From contig JAZRFF010000010.1 in NCBI GenBank assembly GCA_045661225.1, forward strand, positions 1 to 64,000: a stretch of DNA of 64,000 bases, in the 5' to 3' direction. A model generated the notes under the pieces. It saw only the letters and a list, made by a program, of their open reading frames with translations, made no database searches and was not told the origin of the DNA. Source of the stretch: HGM04593 sp045661225. GTDB lineage: Bacteria > Bacteroidota > Bacteroidia > Bacteroidales > Bacteroidaceae. The position numbers and the translations under genes are program-made. Position 1 is the stretch's first letter; each line of letters starts with the position of its first letter. Below, piece by piece: positions 19,118 through 28,167 of the stretch.

Positions 19118-20572
19118 TTACCTTCTTTTCCAGAACATCGGTGTAAAGAGCAGCAGCACCGCAAAGAATTCAAGACGTCCGACAAGCATCTGGAACGACG
19201 AGAACCATTTTACTCCTGCCGGAAGCTGCGAGAATGAGTCGAACGGGCCAAGGTTACCCAACGCCGGTCCAATATTTCCAAGCGACGATATCGAGAGGCC
19301 TATCGCATTGAGAAAATCAAGACCGAAAGCCATATTTACAAAGAGTCCTACAACCATCATAAACACATATATGACAGTATAGGCCAGGATTGCCGACTGC
19401 ACGCCTGTGGGCACAACTTTTCTTGCCATACGCACAGGGAGCACAGCGTTAGGGTGCACAATGCGTTTAAATTCATTCATCATCACCTTGAACAGTATCG
19501 TTATTCGTGCGCATTTCATAGCACCCGAAGTCGACCCCGAGCAGGCACCAAAGAACATAAGCGCACAAAGCAACAACCACAGCAAAGGCAACCACAGCAC
19601 ATAATTAGCTGTAGCGAATCCGGTTGTTGTCTGCACCGAGACTACCTGAAACAGCGCCGTCCTGAACGACGCTTCCTTGTCCATAGGCGTTGTGTAGTAA
19701 AGCCCCACCGCTATAAGTATTGAAAAAACCACAACTATCGATAAGTAAGTACGGAACTCCGTATCGCGCAGCAACTCCATTGGGCGAGCCTTGAAAATGA
19801 GCAGATATTGCAACGACAAGCTCACACCACCCAGGAACATAAACAACACTACCACATACTCAATCAACGGCGAGTTGAACGCAGCTATACTCTCTTGTTT
19901 AGTCGAGAATCCGCCGGTAGCAACGGTCGACATTGAGTGGCATAAAGCATCGAACCACCCCATTCCCGACAGAGCGTATGCCACCGTTGCGATAATTGTA
20001 AGCCCCACATAGACTGTAAGAATCCAGCGCGCTGTAACCGAGATTCTCGGGTGCAGTTTGGCACGCATAGGGCCAACCGACTCAGCCGCAAAGAGGTGCA
20101 TATCGCCAAGGCCGAATATAGGAAACACAGCAACCGTAAAGAACACTATTCCCAAACCGCCTATCCAATGAGTCATCATACGCCAGAAGAGCAACGACTT
20201 TGGCAACGCCTCAATGTCGTCAAGAATAGTGGCACCGGTGGTGCTGAACCCCGACATAGTCTCAAAAAAAGCATCGGTAAAGTCGGGTATATAACCGCTG
20301 AGCATATAAGGTATTGAGCCAAACAGCGAAAATATCACCCAAATAAGCGACACCACAATATAACCGTCCTTACGCGAGACGTCACGTCCTGTGTTACGAC
20401 AAGCGAGCACAAGGAAAGCGCCCGCGCCCACAATCATTGCCACCGACGTAAGCAGTGTCTTTATTATCTCCTCGTCATAATACAACGCCACGCCCACACA
20501 ACTCAGCAGGAACAACGCCTCGATGAAGAGCAGGAGACCTATTATTCGGAATATAGTCTTAACGTGAAACAT
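19118..20572 (-). CDS. trkH: Trk/Ktr-type potassium uptake protein TrkH
   Basis: 484 residues, polytopic inner-membrane subunit. Selectivity-filter glycine segments of the four repeats are visible (MSGFSTTGATI, MSTVATGGFST, VQTTTGFATA, ISSLGNIGPALG). TrkH forms the K+ pore and works with the cytoplasmic gating protein TrkA, encoded immediately upstream with a one-base overlap of stop and start. Confidence 0.96.
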   Translation of the reverse strand: MFHVKTIFRIIGLLLFIEALFLLSCVGVALYYDEEIIKTLLTSVAMIVGAGAFLVLACRNTGRDVSRKDGYIVVSLIWVIFSLFGSIPYMLSGYIPDFTDAFFETMSGFSTTGATILDDIEALPKSLLFWRMMTHWIGGLGIVFFTVAVFPIFGLGDMHLFAAESVGPMRAKLHPRISVTARWILTVYVGLTIIATVAYALSGMGWFDALCHSMSTVATGGFSTKQESIAAFNSPLIEYVVVLFMFLGGVSLSLQYLLIFKARPMELLRDTEFRTYLSIVVVFSILIAVGLYYTTPMDKEASFRTALFQVVSVQTTTGFATANYVLWLPLLWLLLCALMFFGACSGSTSGAMKCARITILFKVMMNEFKRIVHPNAVLPVRMARKVVPTGVQSAILAYTVIYVFMMVVGLFVNMAFGLDFLNAIGLSISSLGNIGPALGNLGPFDSFSQLPAGVKWFSSFQMLVGRLEFFAVLLLFTPMFWKRR

Positions 20573-21909
20573 TATCGGAAGAATTTCTCAAGTTTCTTTA
20601 GCACGTGCTCAAGGCAGAAGATTATCACGTGGTCTCCAACCTGAATCATCGTATTACCCGTTACATTCATACCCTCGCCGTTACGCACAATACCACCGAT
20701 GTTAGCACCGGCCGGCAACCCCAAGTCCTTGACAGGTTTCTTTGTCATATAACACTCTGCATTAACCGGAAATTCCGCCACAAGAGCCTGTATGAAAGTA
20801 AGGCACTTCACGCTTGACACATCGGTCTTGAGCATCATTTGGAAAATTGTACTTGCAGCAAGTTTCTTCTTATTGATAACCGAACCAATATCAAGACTTT
20901 CGGACATTGATATATAGTCAATATTCTCGACCTCAGAGACGGCACGCAACACACCTGCACGCTTTGCAGCAAGGCAAGCAAGAATATTTGTTTCGGAATT
21001 GTCACTAAGCGCCATAAAGACATCGGTGGTGTCTATACCCTCGCTGCGCAGCAGGTCGGGGTCGCGAGCATCGCCGTTGATAATCATCACACGGTCGTCG
21101 ACAAGTTCCAGCAGTTTGTGGCAACGCTGCAAGTCACTCTCGATAATTTTCACACTTATATTGTCGGGGATAAGTTTTGTGGTACGCACAGCAATGCGGC
21201 TACCGCCCATTATTATTATGCTGCGCACCTCGTTAAATTCCTCCTTACCGGTTATTTTACGTATGTATGGAATTTGGTCGGGGGTGGTCATAAAGCAGAC
21301 AAGGTCGTCGGCCTTAATCATATCGTTTCCGCGAGGAATTATAGTCTCGTCACCACGCTGAATCGCCACTATATGGTAAGGGATACCGTGAGAAAGCTCA
21401 CGGAAGGGAATATTCAGAATCTCGGCATTTTTTCGAACCTTGACACCAATCATCACAAGCGCTCCGTTGCCAAACTCAAGCATCTGACGCATCCAGCAAT
21501 AACGTATATTGGTGGCTATCTCTTCGGCTGCAAGCTGCTCGGGGTAGATGAGTGAATCGACCCCCAATGAATTAAAGAATTCTTTGTGCTTGAGCAGCAG
21601 ATATTCGTAGTTGTCGATACGCGCCACCGTTCTTTTAGCACCGAGATAATGAGCAAGAATACAAGCGTTTATATTACGGCTCTCGTCGGGCGTTACAGCC
21701 ACGAACAAGTCGGCACGGTCAACGCCGGCACTCTTTAGAGAAGAAATTTTATTGGGTTCGCCCACTATCGTCTGGAGGTCGAAGAGCGACTCCATCTTGC
21801 CAAGCTTCTCCTCGCTCTCGTCAAGAAGAACAACATTCTCATTCTCCTCGGATAACATCTTCGCAAGGTGCGTACCAACAGCTCCTGCACCCACAATAAC
21901 AATTCTCAT
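20572..21909 (-). CDS. trkA: Trk system potassium transporter TrkA
   Basis: 445 residues with two RCK units. Each has a Rossmann NAD-binding site (IVGAGAVGTHLAKML at the N-terminus; a second IIMGGSRIAVRTTKLI near residue 230) and a TrkA-C domain. It gates TrkH in response to nucleotides. It sits between dxs (4-base gap) and trkH, so dxs-trkA-trkH is probably one transcript. Confidence 0.96.
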   Translation of the reverse strand: MRIVIVGAGAVGTHLAKMLSEENENVVLLDESEEKLGKMESLFDLQTIVGEPNKISSLKSAGVDRADLFVAVTPDESRNINACILAHYLGAKRTVARIDNYEYLLLKHKEFFNSLGVDSLIYPEQLAAEEIATNIRYCWMRQMLEFGNGALVMIGVKVRKNAEILNIPFRELSHGIPYHIVAIQRGDETIIPRGNDMIKADDLVCFMTTPDQIPYIRKITGKEEFNEVRSIIIMGGSRIAVRTTKLIPDNISVKIIESDLQRCHKLLELVDDRVMIINGDARDPDLLRSEGIDTTDVFMALSDNSETNILACLAAKRAGVLRAVSEVENIDYISMSESLDIGSVINKKKLAASTIFQMMLKTDVSSVKCLTFIQALVAEFPVNAECYMTKKPVKDLGLPAGANIGGIVRNGEGMNVTGNTMIQVGDHVIIFCLEHVLKKLEKFFR

Positions 21910-21913
21910 ACCT

Positions 21914-23806
21914 TTATCTCTTAAATTTCAATATTCTCGCAAGAACCGACTCTTTGTCCATTCCGCAAATGCGATAAAGTTCATCGGGTGTTCCGTGCTC
22001 GACAAAAGTGTCAGGAATACCTATAGTTTCTATAGACGGAGTGAATCCGTTGGCCGCCATATATTCGGCTACAGCCGAGCCAAGGCCGCCCTTTATCGTA
22101 CCGTCCTCAAGAGTGACAATATTCTTAAACTTTGTACCAATTTCGTGCAACATATCCTCGTCGATGGGCTTCAGGAAGCGCATATCGTAGTGCGCCACAC
22201 TCACGCCCTGCTTGCAAGCCTCATCAACGACACTCTCCATAACCTTTCCAAGCGGACCTATGGTTATAAAGGCAATGTCCGTACCCACTCTCATTACGCG
22301 GCCTTTACCCACCTCTATAGTCTCAAGCGGACAGCGCCACTCCATCAGCGAACCCTTGCCACGCGGATAACGTATGACAAAAGTGCCCATTTCCGGTTGA
22401 GCCGCAGTGAACATCATTCGGCGCAGCTCACATTCGTCGTATGGCGATGCAATTGTTATATTGGGTATAGGACGCAGATAAGCAAGGTCGAATGAACCGT
22501 GATGCGTAGGCCCGTCCTCGCCCACAAGTCCTGCCCTGTCGAGACAGAGAACCATATTTACCCTTTGCAGGGCTGCATCGTGTATAAGATTGTCGTACCC
22601 GCGTTGCATAAACGATGAATATATATTGCAGAAAGGTAACATTCCACCCTTTGCAAGACCCGCCGAGAATGTAACGGCGTGTCCCTCGGCAATACCAACG
22701 TCAAAGAAACGTTCGGGGCATACATCGGCGAGCTTGTGCATTGAGCAGCCTGTTGGCATAGCCGGTGTAACACCTATAATATTTTCATTTGCCTTTGCCA
22801 TTTCAACCAGCGTCTCGCCAAAGACGTCCTGGAAACGCGGTGTACCCGGTTCGGCTACAATACGTTCACCCGTTTCAACGTCGTACATACCGGGCTGGTG
22901 CCATACTGTAGCGTCCTTTTCGGCCGGAGCCCACCCCTTGCCTTTCTTTGTATGTATGTGCAACAGGCGCGGACCGCTCATATCCTTTATACTCTTAAGC
23001 ACGCGTACAAGGTCGACTACATTATGCCCGTCGACCGGCCCGAAGTAACGGGCACACATACCCTCGAAAAAGTTCTGCTGGCGGAATATAAGCGACTTAA
23101 GGCCGTTGTTAAAGCGGATTATGGCATTCGCGCGGCGTTCGTTCAGCAGATGCACTTTACGCAACCCCTGCGCAATGCAATAGCGCACTTTGTTGTATAT
23201 TTTAGACGAGTGCATCGACACCAGCAGTTTGTTCATACCTCCCACGCTGTTGCTTATCGACATATTATTGTCATTGAGTATAATCAACAAATTATTGGGA
23301 GTGTTCGCAAGGTTATTCAATCCCTCGTAAGCAAGGCCACCGCTCATTGAGCCGTCGCCAATTACAGCAATAACGTGTTCGTCCTTGTTGCTGAGTTTTG
23401 CCGACGTCGCAAGCCCCAGTGCCGCCGATATAGAATTCGACGCGTGACCTGCAATAAAAGAGTCATACTCACTCTCATCGGGCGAGGGGAACGGTTTCAG
23501 ACCGCCCAACTTGCGATTCGTGTGGAAAAGGTCGCGACGGCCGGTGAGAATTTTGTGGCCATACGCCTGATGCCCCACGTCCCACACAATCTTGTCATCA
23601 GGAGTCGAAAAGACATAATGCAACGCTACGGTAAGCTCAATAGCGCCCAAGCTCGATGCAAAATGCCCCGGATTATTTGCAAGAGAGTCTATAATAAAGC
23701 CGCGCAGTTGCTTGCACACTTCGGGCAACTGTTTTTCGGACAGTTTTCTAAGGTCAGCCGGCGAGTTTATGGACTCAAGCAGAGGATATTTATTCTTGTT
23801 ATTCAT
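21914..23806 (-). CDS. dxs: 1-deoxy-D-xylulose-5-phosphate synthase
   Basis: 630 residues from ATG 23806, giving MNNKNKYPLLESINSPADLR. A frame extension of 47 residues upstream looks non-coding and is rejected. The thiamine-diphosphate motif GDGSMSGGLAYEGLNN, the transketolase central domain (GEDGPTHHGSFDLAYLR) and the C-terminal domain are all present. It condenses pyruvate and glyceraldehyde-3-phosphate, the first MEP-pathway step; ispG of the same pathway is at 9383. A candidate -7 box TATTTTTG lies on the minus strand at 23864-23871. Confidence 0.97.
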   Translation of the reverse strand: MNNKNKYPLLESINSPADLRKLSEKQLPEVCKQLRGFIIDSLANNPGHFASSLGAIELTVALHYVFSTPDDKIVWDVGHQAYGHKILTGRRDLFHTNRKLGGLKPFPSPDESEYDSFIAGHASNSISAALGLATSAKLSNKDEHVIAVIGDGSMSGGLAYEGLNNLANTPNNLLIILNDNNMSISNSVGGMNKLLVSMHSSKIYNKVRYCIAQGLRKVHLLNERRANAIIRFNNGLKSLIFRQQNFFEGMCARYFGPVDGHNVVDLVRVLKSIKDMSGPRLLHIHTKKGKGWAPAEKDATVWHQPGMYDVETGERIVAEPGTPRFQDVFGETLVEMAKANENIIGVTPAMPTGCSMHKLADVCPERFFDVGIAEGHAVTFSAGLAKGGMLPFCNIYSSFMQRGYDNLIHDAALQRVNMVLCLDRAGLVGEDGPTHHGSFDLAYLRPIPNITIASPYDECELRRMMFTAAQPEMGTFVIRYPRGKGSLMEWRCPLETIEVGKGRVMRVGTDIAFITIGPLGKVMESVVDEACKQGVSVAHYDMRFLKPIDEDMLHEIGTKFKNIVTLEDGTIKGGLGSAVAEYMAANGFTPSIETIGIPDTFVEHGTPDELYRICGMDKESVLARILKFKR

Positions 23807-23946
23807 AATTGCTATGAATTTTCGTTTTTTTTGATTATCGAGGCAAAATTTGCCATTATTACGCAAAAATACAGTTTTATTATCAAAAGAAGAAAATATT
23901 TGCGCAAAAACAGCACCCGACACCAAAGAAGAGCCCAAAAATGTCA

Positions 23947-23971
23947 CCCGAGGAAAAATAAAAACCTCGGG
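23947..23971. other. Perfect 7-bp hairpin in a divergent promoter region
   Basis: CCCGAGG (23947-23953) and CCTCGGG (23965-23971) flank an A-rich 11-base loop. The hairpin lies between divergent dxs and the GSCFA gene, where no transcript is expected to end. It could be a leftover terminator or a regulatory structure. The GSCFA gene has a candidate -7 box TATTTTTG at 23997-24004. Confidence 0.5.
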
Positions 23972-24035
23972 AGTGCCATTCTTTGCAAACTTATCTTATT
24001 TTTGCAGTTTAAACAGTATATAATATACCCGACAG

Positions 24036-25031
24036 ATGCTTTTTACCACCCCCGTAAAGTTACCCACAGGCGAGATTACCCTTTCGCACAGCAGCAAGAT
24101 ACTGCTTGCAGGCTCTTGCTTTGCCACAAACATAGGCAACAAATTGCGGGAGCGCAAGTTTGACATCGAATGCAACCCTTTTGGAGTGCAGTATAACCCA
24201 TTGTCAATCTCGGCGGTATTGCGCAGGATTGCAAGCGGCGAGCTATTCGGCGAAACCTCGCCCGAACTTTTTGAGCACGGCAACAGATGGCACAGCATTA
24301 TGCACCACAGCGATTTTTCCCGCAACAGCAAGGAAGAGTTGACAGACTGCATAAACGACCGGTTACTGACAGCATACAATGCAGTCCAGAGATGCGACAC
24401 TGTGATATTAACCTTCGGTACAGCCTACGTCTACACACGCAAGAGCGACAAAGTCATCGCCGGCAACTGCCACAAACTGCCCGCCAATGATTTCGAACGT
24501 CGCCGCCTCGGCATTACAGAGATTGCCGATGATTATAGCGACATAATAGAAGAATATAAAAGACTGAACCCCGGGATACGCTTCCTGTTCACTGTAAGCC
24601 CCATTCGCCACTTGCGCGACGGCGCTCACGACAATCAAAAGAGCAAGGCTACACTCTTGCTTGCCATTGAGGAGATAATAAAAAGGCACCCGGACTGTTG
24701 CCACTACTTTCCGGCATATGAGATTGTGCTCGACGAACTGCGCGACTATCGTTTCTATGCCGAAGATATGACACACCCATCGGCAACAGCAATTGAATAT
24801 ATATGGGAGAATTTCAGCAAGTGCTATTTTGACGCCGAAACCACCCATATCAACGACAAGACCGAAGAGATTGCACGAGCCCTTGCCCACCGCCCATTCG
24901 ACGAACAGTCGGCCGGATATAAGGAGTTTATCAAAGGAGTGCTAAACAAAATTTCCACACTTGAGAAGAAGCACCCTCATCTTGATTTTGAAAAAGAGAA
25001 AGCACAATGCAATACACTATTGAGAAAATAA
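24036..25031 (+). CDS. GSCFA-domain protein
   Basis: 331 residues. The motif ILLAGSCFATNIG that names the GSCFA domain is at the N-terminus, and TVSPIRHLRDG plus AEDMTHPSATAIEYIWE complete an SGNH-like hydrolase pattern, with the Asp/His pair in DMTHPS. The family is common in Bacteroidota and Alphaproteobacteria; some members are linked to surface polysaccharide genes, but the substrate is unknown. Its last 25 bases overlap the start of murF-alr, suggesting translational coupling and a cell-envelope role. Confidence 0.88.
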   Translation: MLFTTPVKLPTGEITLSHSSKILLAGSCFATNIGNKLRERKFDIECNPFGVQYNPLSISAVLRRIASGELFGETSPELFEHGNRWHSIMHHSDFSRNSKEELTDCINDRLLTAYNAVQRCDTVILTFGTAYVYTRKSDKVIAGNCHKLPANDFERRRLGITEIADDYSDIIEEYKRLNPGIRFLFTVSPIRHLRDGAHDNQKSKATLLLAIEEIIKRHPDCCHYFPAYEIVLDELRDYRFYAEDMTHPSATAIEYIWENFSKCYFDAETTHINDKTEEIARALAHRPFDEQSAGYKEFIKGVLNKISTLEKKHPHLDFEKEKAQCNTLLRK

Positions 25032-27487
25032 ATGCCATATTACGCGGAAAAGGTCGTTTGGCGACGCCACAGAGCCACATAACACGTCTGCTTACCGACA
25101 GTCGTTCGTTAACCTTCCCCGAGGCGACGCTATTCTTCGCCATAAGCACGAAGCACGGCGACGGGCATCGTTACATACGCGAACTTTACCACCGGGGTGT
25201 GAGAAACTTTGTTGTCAGCAACGAGCAACACACCGAAGACCTTCCCGAGGCAAACATTATTCTTGTCGACAACAGCACAGACGCATTGCAGGTTCTCGCA
25301 ACCCACCACCGCGCACAGTTCAGCCTTCCTGTCATTGGAATCACAGGCAGCGACGGAAAGACAATAGTAAAGGAGTGGCTCTACCAGATAACAGCCGGCA
25401 ACTACAATGTGGCACGCTCTCCCCGCAGCTACAACTCACAGATTGGTGTCCCTTTGTCGGTGTGGCAGTTGCACGAAGAGAACACTTTGGGAATTTTCGA
25501 GTCGGGAATCTCGCAACCGCACGAAATGGACAGCCTGCAACGCATAATAAAACCCACTATAGGCATTATAACAAACATAAGCGGCGCGCACCAGGAGAAC
25601 TTCAAAAGCATAGAAGAAAAGTGCGACGAGAAGCTGTTGCTATTCAAGAACTGCGACATTCTCATTTACAACGCCGATGACCCCGTGCTGTCGGACGCAG
25701 TCACCAGACAGATGCTGCCCTCGCGCGAAATTGCCTGGTCGCAAAAAGACCCCGAACGTCCACTCTTCGTGCAGTCAATAGAAAAGGACGAACAAGGCAC
25801 CACAATAAGATACAACTACCTGACAATAGTAAACAGCTACCGTATACCTTTTGTCGACGATGCTTCAATAGAAGACTCAATAAATTGTCTTGCGGCTGCA
25901 CTCTACCTAATGATTCCGGTCGAAACCATCGCTGAACGAATGTCGCAGTTAGAACCGGTAGCAATGAGGCTCGAGGTTAAGGAGGGCAAACGTGGCAGCC
26001 TCATCATCAACGACAGTTACAATTCCGACACAGCCTCGTTAGAGATTGCTCTTGACTTTATGGAACGCCGTTGCGCGGCAGCCCCCGAACTCGGACGCAC
26101 ATTGATACTCGCCGACATTAAGCAAACAGGCGAGCGTCCCCACACACTTTACCACAAAGTGGCCGGTTGTATAAAGAAACGCAATATCGACAAGTTCATC
26201 GGAGTAGGCGGCGAGATATCCTCACAAGCTGAACTGTTCCTCCGGCAAGGCATCGAATGCCATTTTTTCGGCACCACCGACGAACTATTGTCGTCACACA
26301 TATTGCAGGGAATAAAAGAAGAGTGCGTGCTCATCAAAGGTTCACGCTCATTCCATTTTGAGGACGTATGCGAAGCCATAGAGAAGAAGGTACACCAGAC
26401 TATACTCGAGGTAAACCTAAGCGCACTGCGCGACAACCTCAACCGCTACCGCAACACCCTCGCACCAGCCACAAAGACAGTATGTATGGTCAAAGCCGAC
26501 GCCTACGGCGCAGGTGCGATAGAGATTGGACGCACGTTGCAAGAGTGCGGTGTCGACTACCTTGCAGTTGCCGTAGCCGACGAAGGTGCCGAACTGCGCA
26601 AAGAGGGTATTACAACAGGAATCATTGTAATGAACCCCGAACCAGGCTCGTTCCGCACACTGTTCGACAATAAGTTAGAACCCGAGGTATACAGTTTCGG
26701 AATGCTCAGGTCGCTTCTCGATGCCGCCCGTCACGAAGGCGTTACCGACTACCCCATTCACATAAAGATTGACACAGGAATGCACCGCTTAGGGTTCTTG
26801 CCACACGAAATTGGGCAGCTTACCGACATTCTCAAGGAGCAGCGCATATTGACGCCCCGTTCGGTATTCTCGCATTTTGTCGGCAGCGACAGCCCTATGT
26901 TCGACACATTCTCAAAGACACAAATAGAGCGTTTCGGCAAGGCTGCCGACGCGCTGCAAGCAGCCTTTAGCCACAAGATTCTGCGCCATATATGCAACAG
27001 CGCGGGTACGGAACGGTTCGCCGACGCACAGTACGATATGGTACGTTTAGGCATAGGCCTTTACGGAATATCCCCCATTCAAGAAGACACGACGTTACAC
27101 CCTATATCGACACTCAAGAGCATAATACTGCAAATACACGACATTCCCGCCGATGAGACTGTCGGGTACAGCCGACGCGGGGTGCTCACACGCGCATCGC
27201 GCATAGCCGCACTACCCATAGGTTACGCCGACGGTCTCAATCGTCACTTAGGCAACGGGAAAGGCTACTGTATTGTCAACGGCAAGCAAGCTCCTTACAT
27301 TGGAAACATCTGTATGGACGTTTGTATGATAGATGTCACCGACATTGAGTGCAACGAAGGCGACACCGTTGAGATATTCGGAACCCACCTTCCGGCTACG
27401 ACAATAGCACAGTGGCTGGACACAATCCCATACGAAGTGCTCACTTCGGTATCGGGCAGAATAAAGAGAGTCTACTTCAGCGACTGA
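25007..27487 (+). CDS. MurF - alanine racemase fusion
   Basis: 826 residues. Residues 1 to about 450 are a Mur ligase of the MurF type with ATP site GITGSDGKT (111-119); from about 460 follows a fold-type III alanine racemase with MVKADAYGAG, where K496 should hold PLP, and a C-terminal segment (RIAALPIGYADGLNR) typical of Alr. The fusion couples D-alanine production to D-Ala-D-Ala addition on UDP-MurNAc-tripeptide and is a known Bacteroidota arrangement. The MurF glycine loop reads GSDGKT rather than the usual GSxGKT with N/S, still a valid P-loop. Confidence 0.94.
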   Translation: MQYTIEKINAILRGKGRLATPQSHITRLLTDSRSLTFPEATLFFAISTKHGDGHRYIRELYHRGVRNFVVSNEQHTEDLPEANIILVDNSTDALQVLATHHRAQFSLPVIGITGSDGKTIVKEWLYQITAGNYNVARSPRSYNSQIGVPLSVWQLHEENTLGIFESGISQPHEMDSLQRIIKPTIGIITNISGAHQENFKSIEEKCDEKLLLFKNCDILIYNADDPVLSDAVTRQMLPSREIAWSQKDPERPLFVQSIEKDEQGTTIRYNYLTIVNSYRIPFVDDASIEDSINCLAAALYLMIPVETIAERMSQLEPVAMRLEVKEGKRGSLIINDSYNSDTASLEIALDFMERRCAAAPELGRTLILADIKQTGERPHTLYHKVAGCIKKRNIDKFIGVGGEISSQAELFLRQGIECHFFGTTDELLSSHILQGIKEECVLIKGSRSFHFEDVCEAIEKKVHQTILEVNLSALRDNLNRYRNTLAPATKTVCMVKADAYGAGAIEIGRTLQECGVDYLAVAVADEGAELRKEGITTGIIVMNPEPGSFRTLFDNKLEPEVYSFGMLRSLLDAARHEGVTDYPIHIKIDTGMHRLGFLPHEIGQLTDILKEQRILTPRSVFSHFVGSDSPMFDTFSKTQIERFGKAADALQAAFSHKILRHICNSAGTERFADAQYDMVRLGIGLYGISPIQEDTTLHPISTLKSIILQIHDIPADETVGYSRRGVLTRASRIAALPIGYADGLNRHLGNGKGYCIVNGKQAPYIGNICMDVCMIDVTDIECNEGDTVEIFGTHLPATTIAQWLDTIPYEVLTSVSGRIKRVYFSD

Positions 27488-27528
27488 CACTTTATTGCCA
27501 ATGAGGCAGAATATAATAATAAAGTGTC
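27486..27528 (+). other. Long inverted repeat at the murF-alr stop
   Basis: GACACTTTATT (27486-27496) and AATAAAGTGTC (27518-27528) are perfectly complementary, with a smaller GCC/GGC stem inside. It overlaps the stop codon. No T-run follows, so it may protect or attenuate the transcript before the NUDIX gene rather than end it cleanly. Confidence 0.5.
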
Positions 27529-27583
27529 TATACGCGGCATTTTGCAATAACAGAAAGCTTGACAGAAGAAAGGTAATAAAGCT

Positions 27584-28093
27584 ATGAAAAGTGATAATAA
27601 CAACGAGATATTCCCCATTGTCGATGAGGAGGGTGCTGTTATTGGCAGCGCTACACGCGGAGAGTGTCACAATGGAAGCAAACTACTGCACCCGGTTGTA
27701 CACCTGCACCTGCTTAACGGACAAGGCAGCCTGTACCTGCAGCAGCGCCCGCTATGGAAGGAGATTCAACCCGGCAAATGGGACACTGCGGTAGGCGGAC
27801 ACGTCGACTATGGCGAAGAGGTAGAAAATGCCCTTATTCGTGAAGCACGTGAAGAGATTGGAATAAACGACTTTACACCAAAGTTCCTGTTGAAGTATCT
27901 TTTCGAGAGCGAGCGTGAAAAGGAGTTAGTCTATGTATACTCGACAACCTTCGAAGGCAACATTACCCCAAGCGAAGAACTTGACGGCGGGCGCTTCTGG
28001 AGTTTCGGCGAGATTGAGGAAGCTATTGGCAAAGGAATATTAACGCCGAACTTCGAACTTGAATACAACAAAATCAAGCACCTTCTCAAATAA
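27584..28093 (+). CDS. NUDIX hydrolase (isopentenyl-diphosphate isomerase-like arrangement)
   Basis: 169 residues. The Nudix box reads GGHVDYGEEVENALIREA then REEIGI, satisfying GX5EX7REUXEEXGU. The leading segment (HLHLLNGQGSLYLQQRP) resembles the YfcD/Idi-like branch of NUDIX enzymes seen in Bacteroidota. Substrate cannot be fixed. It lies 96 bases after murF-alr and ends at a strong shared terminator. Confidence 0.88.
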   Translation: MKSDNNNEIFPIVDEEGAVIGSATRGECHNGSKLLHPVVHLHLLNGQGSLYLQQRPLWKEIQPGKWDTAVGGHVDYGEEVENALIREAREEIGINDFTPKFLLKYLFESEREKELVYVYSTTFEGNITPSEELDGGRFWSFGEIEEAIGKGILTPNFELEYNKIKHLLK

Positions 28094-28115
28094 AAAAGCC
28101 CCTGCATAAACAAGC

Positions 28116-28155
28116 AAAAAAAAATCCTCCATCGCGCGCGATGGAGGATTTTTCC
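28116..28155. terminator. Bidirectional Rho-independent terminator
   Basis: A perfect 32-base palindrome at 28121-28152 (each arm AAAATCCTCCATCGCG) flanked by A8 and T5 runs serves both the NUDIX gene (plus) and the beta-galactosidase gene (minus). Confidence 0.95.
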
Positions 28156-28167
28156 ATATAGAATGAA

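Noticed and set aside
23807..23947. 47-residue N-terminal extension of Dxs
   Set aside because: It crosses the promoter region and the family starts at MNNKNKYPLL.
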